DNA of 10,845 nt from an uncultured Lachnospiraceae bacterium (lineage in GTDB: Bacteria; Bacillota; Clostridia; Lachnospirales; Lachnospiraceae): assembly GCA_905236275.1 (NCBI GenBank), contig CAJOPI010000287.1, forward strand, positions 1-10,845, written 5' to 3'. Below are positions 5,906 to 10,845 of the stretch, piece after piece. Position 1 is the first letter of the stretch, and each line of letters opens with the position of its first letter. A program made the translations under genes and the position numbers. The notes under the pieces were generated by a model. It saw only the letters and a program-made list of their open reading frames with translations. It made no database searches and was not told the origin of the DNA.

Positions 5906-6424
5906 TTGAAAAAGGTATTCAGATTCAGCTTATACATACTGCTTGTATTGCTGCTTACAGGTCTTGTAAAAACCTTTGTGTTTCAAAGAGCTATAGTTGA
6001 CGGGGATTCCATGATGAATACCCTGAGCAACGGAGATAATCTGATTGTAAGCAAGCTAAATTCTTTCAACGGAAAATATAAGAGATTTGATATTGTGGTT
6101 TTTCCTTATGGCAATGCTGCTGATGTTTATTATATAAAGAGAATTATCGGGATGCCTGGAGAAACCGTAAAAATTGAGAACGGTTCTATATATATTGATG
6201 ACATTCCTCTTATAGAGCATTTTGGAAATGAAGCAATTAACAGCGGAGGACTTGCCTCAAATGAGCTTGTCCTTGCCACTGACGAATATTTTGTTCTCGG
6301 TGATAACAGGAATAACAGTACCGATTCGAGGTCGTCTCAGGTAGGAAATATTAAGAAAAAGGATATTATAGGCAAAGTGGTTTTGAGAATCTGGCCTCTG
6401 GATAGTTTTGGAAGAGTAAGATGA
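5906..6424 (+). CDS. lepB: Type I signal peptidase (second copy)
   Basis: This 172-residue S26-family signal peptidase is a paralogue of the copy upstream of rbgA. One transmembrane segment lies at about residues 7-26. The catalytic Ser is S35 in GDSMMNTL, the Lys is K78 in YIKRIIGMPGE, and GDNRNNSTDSR (132-142) completes the active-site box. The start is TTG 5906, placed 5-13 nt after the purine-rich GAGGGGGAAAGGG. There is no closer ATG that keeps the membrane segment, so TTG is favoured. It lacks the long basic N-terminal tail of the first copy, and the two differ in most residues outside the boxes, so this is an old duplication with possible substrate specialisation rather than a recent tandem copy. 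Confidence 0.94.
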   Translation: MKKVFRFSLYILLVLLLTGLVKTFVFQRAIVDGDSMMNTLSNGDNLIVSKLNSFNGKYKRFDIVVFPYGNAADVYYIKRIIGMPGETVKIENGSIYIDDIPLIEHFGNEAINSGGLASNELVLATDEYFVLGDNRNNSTDSRSSQVGNIKKKDIIGKVVLRIWPLDSFGRVR

Positions 6425-6440
6425 ACGAAGGGAAAAGGCA

Positions 6441-7106
6441 TTGACTAAGAAAGAAGAACGTGAGGAAAAGAGAAGATTAAAGCTGGAGGCTGAAAAGGAG
6501 AGAATGTACGCCCTCTTTTCATACGAAAGGGAATACGGGGAAAATCTTGCAATCTGTGGAATTGACGAAGTCGGAAGGGGACCGCTTGCGGGACCTGTTT
6601 ATGCCGCAGCCGTTATTTTGCCGAAGGACTGTGATATTCTCTATATAAATGATTCCAAGAAATTATCAGAAAAAAAGAGAGAAACCCTGTCAGCTGAAAT
6701 CAGGGAAAAAGCCGTCGCATGGGCTATCGGAACCGCAGATAACAAAAGAATCGACGAAATAAATATTTTGCAGGCAACTTACGAAGCCATGCGTGAAGCT
6801 ATTAAGAATCTTGGAATAAAACCCGATATATTATTAAACGATGCTGTTACAATTCCTCTTGTGGATATAAAGCAGATTCCGATAATTAAGGGTGATGCCA
6901 AAAGTGCTTCCATTGCCTCGGCAAGTATAATCGCCAAAGTAGCAAGGGATTCACTGATGGCAGAATATGCAAAGGAATATCCGGAATACGGTTTTGAAAG
7001 AAATAAGGGGTATGGTACGGCAGAGCATATTGCTGCAATAAAGGAATATGGCGTAACGCCGATACACAGGATGTCTTTTCTTAAATCGATTTTGGAGCGC
7101 GAATGA
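6441..7106 (+). CDS. rnhB: Ribonuclease HII
   Basis: RNase HII cleaves the RNA strand of RNA-DNA hybrids and removes single ribonucleotides misincorporated in DNA. The 221-residue product has the signature GIDEVGRGPLAGP with catalytic D42 and E43. Further acidic residues are D134 (LLNDA) and D152 (KGDAKSASIASASIIAKVARD), and the C-terminal YGFERNKGYGTAEH motif is also present. The chosen start is TTG 6441 with AAGGG nearby. It adds a lysine/glutamate-rich N-terminal helix (about 22 residues) before the first internal Met. A short N-terminal extension of this type occurs in other Firmicutes RNase HII proteins, but M23 cannot be excluded as the start. The TGA stop overlaps the next gene's ATG (ATGA). 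Confidence 0.96.
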   Translation: MTKKEEREEKRRLKLEAEKERMYALFSYEREYGENLAICGIDEVGRGPLAGPVYAAAVILPKDCDILYINDSKKLSEKKRETLSAEIREKAVAWAIGTADNKRIDEINILQATYEAMREAIKNLGIKPDILLNDAVTIPLVDIKQIPIIKGDAKSASIASASIIAKVARDSLMAEYAKEYPEYGFERNKGYGTAEHIAAIKEYGVTPIHRMSFLKSILERE

Positions 7107-8983
7107 ATATTACAATTAATGCTAATACCGGAATATATCAGACAGGTAATCAGATAGGCGGTGAAAGACAGGTGATAAGCGAGAGTTCTTCATCGCCTGC
7201 GGCACTTGTGAGCTCCGGAGACCTGTCTTCCCTTAAGGCGGGTGATATATTTACCGGTCAGATAAGCGGAATGAACGAGGACGGTTCTGTTGCGATACTC
7301 CTTGGAAACAACAAAATGCTTAATGCAAGGCTATCTTCAAATCTTTTGTTAAATCAGGGGCAGATTATGTCCTTTCAGGTGAAAGGAGCTACATCTTCCT
7401 CTTTGACACTCACTCCTTTATATGAAAATTTAGATAATAATTCGGCGGCGGCGAAAGCACTGATAGCGGCAGAACTGTCGGTAACAGCCGGAAATGTTGA
7501 TATGGTCAATGCGATGATGGAACGGGGACTCCCCATAGATTCCAATGCCCTGCAGGGGATGGCATCCGCAGCGTCGGCATATCCGACGGCAAATCCCGCA
7601 TCAATCGTACAGATGACCCAGCTTGGCATTCCACTGACTGAGGAGAATGTACAGCAGTTTGAAGCTTATAAGGAAGGGCAGTACAAGATTGCTGACGGAG
7701 TGGATAATCTTGCGAAGGGCTTCAGTGAGCTCAGTTCCGAGTCTGTTTCCATGAACAGGGCTGTCCTTGATATCTTTAATGAGAGTCCTTCCGAGGGATT
7801 CATGCAGGTTGTTAAGGAAGCGATGAATGGCGACAGTTCAAGGCTTTTGAGCCTGATAGAAAGCGGGGGGAAGCCGGAGGTAAATGCGGAGAGCCTTGTA
7901 AATCAGGAAACTGCTGAGACTTTTGTGAATACAGCTGCTAATGCTGCCACAGAGACAGTGAAGGGGGATGAGGGTGAGAATGTCCTTGATACGGTTAAAA
8001 ATAATCCGGAGGAATCCGCAGAAACTGCTCAAAGGGCGGAAAACGGCGAAATCCCCGAAGGACAGAAGAGTAATGAAAATACGCTTCAGCAAAATCCTGT
8101 AAATATCAGACCGGATAGTAATCTGAGTCTGCCCGGTCATGTGACGGATAATATTTTACAGCTTATGGGATCTGACGGGGCGAAGAACCTTGCTGAGCTT
8201 ATGAATAAGGCGGGTTATCCTGAAGAACTTACACAGAAAATTGCTGCGGGGGAAATATCCTCGAAACAACTCCTTGATATTATTCATGCTTCGATTAACG
8301 GAGGAAGCTCGAATTTCAAGGGCGAGCAGGCTTTGACTGCCTTGAAGGAAATGATAGGCTCCGAGCCCTACCAGCTCCTGATGCATAACGAGATTGTAAA
8401 ACAGTTTCTTTTGGAACCCGAAAATGTTTCAAATCAGGATAAAGTGAGGGAATATTATCAGCGTATAGCGGCGGAAACGGAGGAAGCGATAAATCTCCTG
8501 AAGGCGACGGGCAGAGGTGAGACAACTCTTGCGCAGGGCATGCAGAATCTGAAGGATAATATTGATTTTATGAATGGTATGAATATGGCAATGACCTATA
8601 TTCAGCTGCCTCTTAAAATGAATGATGCCGCTTCGCATGGGGATTTATATGTCTATACGAATAAAAAGAATCTTGCGAAGAAGGATGGGAATTTTTCGGC
8701 ACTTCTGCATCTTGATATGGAGCATCTGGGCACTATGGATGTGCATATAAGCATGAAGAATTATGATCATGTTACGACACACTTCTTTTTGCAGAAGGAG
8801 GAGCTTCTGGATTTTATCGAGGAGCATTTAGGAGAGCTCGATAAAGCACTTTCAAAGAGAGGTTACGTGATGCACTCGGATGTTTCTCTTAATAAGGAAG
8901 CAAAGGACGTTCCCGAGATAATGTTCAATAAGGGCAGTAACGAAAAGCTTATTCAGAAAACCGCATTTGACGTAAGGGCGTAA
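7103..8983 (+). CDS. FliK-like (flagellar hook-length control-like) protein, YlqG counterpart
   Basis: A 626-residue protein with no signal peptide or membrane segment. Three parts can be seen. Residues about 44-108 form a strand-rich module (LKAGDIFTGQISG...LLNQGQIMSFQV...LTLTPL), resembling an OB-like barrel. Residues about 110-265 look helical. Residues about 266-345 are a low-complexity Glu/Asn/Thr-rich linker. After another helical stretch, residues about 500-605 resemble the FliK C-terminal (Flg_hook) domain: LPLKMNDAASHGDLYVYTNK, then LLHLDMEHLGTMDVHISMK. FliK measures hook length and switches the flagellar export gate by contacting FlhB. This gene precedes a FlhB-C-like gene by 10 nt, the same order as ylqG-ylqH in Bacillus. 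ATG 7103 overlaps the rnhB stop, with GGAG at 7094-7097. Whether it takes part in flagellar export is unknown. Confidence 0.75.
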   Translation: MNITINANTGIYQTGNQIGGERQVISESSSSPAALVSSGDLSSLKAGDIFTGQISGMNEDGSVAILLGNNKMLNARLSSNLLLNQGQIMSFQVKGATSSSLTLTPLYENLDNNSAAAKALIAAELSVTAGNVDMVNAMMERGLPIDSNALQGMASAASAYPTANPASIVQMTQLGIPLTEENVQQFEAYKEGQYKIADGVDNLAKGFSELSSESVSMNRAVLDIFNESPSEGFMQVVKEAMNGDSSRLLSLIESGGKPEVNAESLVNQETAETFVNTAANAATETVKGDEGENVLDTVKNNPEESAETAQRAENGEIPEGQKSNENTLQQNPVNIRPDSNLSLPGHVTDNILQLMGSDGAKNLAELMNKAGYPEELTQKIAAGEISSKQLLDIIHASINGGSSNFKGEQALTALKEMIGSEPYQLLMHNEIVKQFLLEPENVSNQDKVREYYQRIAAETEEAINLLKATGRGETTLAQGMQNLKDNIDFMNGMNMAMTYIQLPLKMNDAASHGDLYVYTNKKNLAKKDGNFSALLHLDMEHLGTMDVHISMKNYDHVTTHFFLQKEELLDFIEEHLGELDKALSKRGYVMHSDVSLNKEAKDVPEIMFNKGSNEKLIQKTAFDVRA

Positions 8984-8993
8984 AGGTGGGAAT

Positions 8994-9341
8994 ATGGCAG
9001 GACAGAACATTTATAAGAAAAATGAAAAATCAAAGGTTAAGACTGCCGTAGCGATTGCTTATGATCCTAAAGATGCGGCACCTACAGTTATAGCTTCCGG
9101 TAAAGGTGCGGTAGCAGACAAGATTATAGAAAAAGCAAAGGAGTCGGATGTCCCTGTGCATCGTGATGATAAGCTTGCCGAAACCCTTTCAAAGCTCGAT
9201 ATCGGTGATATGATACCGCCGGAGCTTTATGAAGTGGTTGCGGAGGTTCTGGTATTTGTGGACAGGATGGACCGGCTAAAGGCTAAAATGGATGGAGTAA
9301 AAGGTAATATTGAAAAAAGAAGGCGCAAAGGTTTTAGGTAG
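8994..9341 (+). CDS. FlhB C-terminal domain homologue (YlqH/FhlB family)
   Basis: This 115-residue protein corresponds to the cytoplasmic C-terminal domain of FlhB, the export-gate component whose self-cleavage switches flagellar substrate specificity. The match is AVAIAYDPKDAAPTVIASGKG, then IIEKAKESDVPVHRDDKLAETL and DIGDMIPPELYEVVAEVLVFV, each aligning with conserved FlhB blocks. It has no FlhB membrane helices. The autocleavage site NPTH, which in FlhB directly precedes the YAVALKYDP block, is replaced by SKVK (13-16), so cleavage is not expected. It likely mimics the part of FlhB that remains after cleavage. AAGGTGG lies just before the ATG. It sits directly after the FliK-like gene and its end overlaps yraN by 32 nt. 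Basic tail KRRRKGFR. Confidence 0.88.
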   Translation: MAGQNIYKKNEKSKVKTAVAIAYDPKDAAPTVIASGKGAVADKIIEKAKESDVPVHRDDKLAETLSKLDIGDMIPPELYEVVAEVLVFVDRMDRLKAKMDGVKGNIEKRRRKGFR

Positions 9342-9681
9342 GACAGGAGAAGAAAAGGCTGCGGACTTTTTAAGGAAACAGGGATGCTCGGTGATAGAGC
9401 GGAATTTCGCAGTTAAAAGCGGAGAAATAGATATAATTTATCTTGATGGTGATACGATCTGTTTTGGAGAAGTCAAGTACAGGAAGAATGACAGCTGCGG
9501 CGGAGGAGAAGCTGCCGTAAATTATAAGAAACAAAGGCAGATAAGCAGGACATCTGACTATTATCGTATGCAAAACGAACTTGGAGAGGATCTTTCGTAT
9601 CGCTTTGATGTAGTTGCAATTTCAGACACAAAAATAAACTGGGTAAAAAATGCCTTTTATTATATACCTCGGAGAGTGTAG
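9310..9681 (+). CDS. yraN: YraN family (UPF0102) nuclease-fold protein
   Basis: A 123-residue member of the YraN/UPF0102 family, with a restriction-endonuclease-like fold. The candidate active site is GEIDII (E39, D41) followed by FGEVKYRK (E54, K56), the PD-(D/E)xK pattern. The N-terminal GRTGEEKAADFLRKQGCSVIERNF and the C-terminal RFDVVAI are family hallmarks. In this family a substrate has not been firmly established; a role in DNA processing or recombination is suggested by the fold. The only in-frame start that keeps the N-terminal helix is TTG 9310, with AAAAGG 6 nt upstream, so the gene overlaps the FlhB-like gene by 32 nt. Close linkage of yraN with rnhB is common in bacteria. Confidence 0.9.
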   Translation: MKKEGAKVLGRTGEEKAADFLRKQGCSVIERNFAVKSGEIDIIYLDGDTICFGEVKYRKNDSCGGGEAAVNYKKQRQISRTSDYYRMQNELGEDLSYRFDVVAISDTKINWVKNAFYYIPRRV

Positions 9682-9683
9682 AA

Positions 9684-9971
9684 ATGTCGGAAAAAAGAAA
9701 GATAAGAAAACATTTTGTTTTTGAAGGAAGAGTTCAGGGGGTGGGCTTCCGTTGGACAGCCAAATTTGCGGCTGAAGGTCTCGGACTTACCGGCTGGGTA
9801 TCGAATAAGTCTGACGGCTCTGTTGAAATGGAGATACAGGGAGATGAAAGCTCTATAGCACGAATGCTTATGGAAATACAGAATGGAAGATTTATACATA
9901 TCGAGAACATAGAATCTCAGACTGTTCCGGTAGAAGAGGGAGAGAGAGGATTCTATGTTCATGGATACTGA
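9684..9971 (+). CDS. acyP: Acylphosphatase
   Basis: Acylphosphatase hydrolyses the carboxyl-phosphate bond of acyl phosphates such as acetyl phosphate and 1,3-bisphosphoglycerate. The 95-residue protein has the full family signature: GRVQGVGFR with catalytic R23, and GWVSNKSDGSVE with catalytic N41. A tail GFYVHGY ends the ferredoxin-like fold. GGAGAG inside the end of yraN acts as ribosome binding site and the ATG comes 2 nt after the yraN stop, so it is the last gene of the long + strand operon. Its stop is 2 nt from the stop of the convergent ABC transporter gene, with no room for a terminator between them. Confidence 0.96.
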   Translation: MSEKRKIRKHFVFEGRVQGVGFRWTAKFAAEGLGLTGWVSNKSDGSVEMEIQGDESSIARMLMEIQNGRFIHIENIESQTVPVEEGERGFYVHGY

Positions 9972-9973
9972 TA

Positions 9974-10741
9974 TTACATGATGCTTTTATATCTGCCTAA
10001 AAATGCCTGTGTACGTTCGTTGTCTGAGGAGAAAATCTCTTCGGGAGTACCTTCCTGGGCAATGAGCCCGTCTTCGATGAAAATAACTTTGTCGCTTATA
10101 TCATGGGCAAATGCCATTTCGTGAGTAACTATGACCATGGCGATGTGAAGATCGGCGAGCGATTTTATAACCTTCAATACTTCGCCGGTCAGCTCAGGGT
10201 CGAGGGCTGAGGTTGGCTCGTCGAAGAAGAGTATTTGCGGGTTCAGGGCAAGTGCTCTTGCTATTGCAACTCGCTGTGCCTGACCGCCTGAAAGCTTGTG
10301 GGGATAATAACCCGCCCGGCTTTCGAGTCCCATTTTTTCGAGAAGCTTCATGGCTTCTTCCCTTACCTCGTCTTTAGGTCTTTTCTGAACGCGTATCGGA
10401 GCATCCATTACATTCTGAAGAACGGACATATGGGGAAAAAGATTGAAATTCTGAAATACAAGCCCGAAATTGGAGGATATCTTCCTGAGTTTGTCTTTTT
10501 CTGCATATTTAACTTTTCCGTCAATTGTTTCTGCCATATAAACAGAGTCATAAGAAATGCTTCCACTGCTTATAGGGATGAGATTTGTTGCACATCTTAA
10601 AAGAGTGGATTTTCCGGATCCTGAACGTCCTATGATAGAGAGAATTTCCCCTTTGTCAACCTTGAGGGAAACATCTTTCAAGACATCACGTCTTCCGTCA
10701 GCATATCTTTTTCTGATATTTTTCATTTCCAATAAAGCCAT
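9974..10741 (-). CDS. Polar amino acid ABC transporter, ATP-binding subunit (GlnQ-like)
   Basis: A 255-residue ATPase of the polar amino acid uptake (PAAT) family, which powers import of glutamine, arginine, cystine or similar substrates. Walker A is GRSGSGKST (38-46), the Q-loop is Q97 in [19 protein letters not shown], the signature is LSGGQAQR (150-157), Walker B is [14 protein letters not shown] (170-183) and the H-loop is H207 in VTHEM. FNLFPHM and the LSGGQ-xQR context are typical of GlnQ/ArtM/TcyC proteins. The specific amino acid cannot be read from the ATPase. The start ATG (10741 to 10739) has AAAGGAA upstream on the minus strand. No permease or binding protein gene is in view; these probably lie beyond the right edge. 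A large hairpin lies 30 nt upstream. Confidence 0.93.
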   Translation of the reverse strand: MALLEMKNIRKRYADGRRDVLKDVSLKVDKGEILSIIGRSGSGKSTLLRCATNLIPISSGSISYDSVYMAETIDGKVKYAEKDKLRKISSNFGLVFQNFNLFPHMSVLQNVMDAPIRVQKRPKDEVREEAMKLLEKMGLESRAGYYPHKLSGGQAQRVAIARALALNPQILFFDEPTSALDPELTGEVLKVIKSLADLHIAMVIVTHEMAFAHDISDKVIFIEDGLIAQEGTPEEIFSSDNERTQAFLGRYKSIM

Positions 10742-10771
10742 ATCGTAATTCCTTTATTTATAATGATGCCA

Positions 10772-10832
10772 GGGTCAAAAGTCATCATCCATGGCAAGCT
10801 TGCTTGCCAGTGGGTGAATGACTTTATGACCC
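10772..10832. repeat. Long near-perfect inverted repeat (hairpin) upstream of the ABC ATPase gene
   Basis: A 61-nt sequence folds on itself almost completely. GGGTCA (10772-10777) pairs with TGACCC (10827-10832), AAGTCAT (10779-10785) with ATGACTT (10818-10824), CATCCA (10786-10791) with TGGGTG (10811-10816, one G-U), and TGGCAAGC (10792-10799) with GCTTGCCA (10802-10809) over a 2-nt TT turn. Single extra bases at 10810, 10817 and 10826 are the only interruptions. It has no T tract on either strand, so it is not an ordinary terminator. It resembles the palindromic intergenic repeats found in many bacterial genomes, or a leader or intercistronic hairpin of the amino acid transporter operon. 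Confidence 0.75.
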
Positions 10833-10845
10833 GCCCCAATATGAG

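Noticed and set aside
6421..6444. Seven-codon ATG ORF between the second lepB and rnhB
   Set aside because: It starts in the ATGA overlap with the lepB stop, but it is too short to judge and probably coincidental with the rnhB ribosome binding site.

Overview
This window is a core housekeeping segment of a low-GC Gram-positive chromosome, most likely a member of the Lachnospiraceae or a close Clostridia relative (Butyrivibrio/Roseburia-like; the genus is a guess). The gene order ylxM-ffh-rpsP-khpA-rimM-trmD-rplS-lepB-rbgA-lepB-rnhB-(FliK-like)-(FlhB-C-like)-yraN follows the well-known Firmicutes SRP/S16/TrmD/L19 neighbourhood. In Bacillus subtilis the corresponding stretch also runs through ylqF (rbgA), rnhB, ylqG and ylqH. 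All genes from position 2 to 9971 are on the + strand; only the last gene is reversed.

Layout. (1) 2-103: the end of an upstream gene with an ACT-like tail, possibly threonine ammonia-lyase, followed by a hairpin terminator whose 3' arm also carries the -35 box of the next promoter. (2) 216-3786: ylxM, ffh, rpsP, khpA, rimM and trmD, an SRP/ribosome-maturation operon. (3) 3787-4403: rplS behind its own extended -10 promoter and a highly structured leader of about 165 nt, closed by a strong intrinsic terminator. (4) 4455-9971: a tightly packed second operon. It holds two different type I signal peptidases on either side of the ribosome-assembly GTPase gene rbgA, then rnhB, a 626-residue FliK-like protein, a small FlhB C-terminal-domain homologue, the YraN nuclease-fold protein and acylphosphatase. 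Genes abut or overlap, and three of them start with TTG. (5) 9974-10741 (minus): the ATP-binding subunit of a polar amino acid ABC transporter, meeting acylphosphatase tail to tail with 2 bp between them. A large near-perfect hairpin (10772-10832) lies just upstream of it.

The genes fit together as a protein-synthesis and export cluster: SRP targeting (ffh, ylxM), signal-peptide removal (lepB x2), ribosomal proteins S16 and L19, 30S maturation (rimM), 50S maturation (rbgA), tRNA m1G37 methylation (trmD) and an RNA-binding regulator (khpA). The unexpected cargo is the FliK-like/FlhB-C-like pair. It resembles the two halves of the substrate-specificity switch of the flagellar type III export apparatus, but sits in a housekeeping operon with no other flagellar gene in view. 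The pair is already known by synteny (YlqG/YlqH in Bacillus) but its role is poorly defined. I see no CRISPR array, insertion sequence, prophage, tRNA or rRNA. No gene-free stretch exceeds 300 bases; the longest is the 208-nt trmD-rplS spacer.
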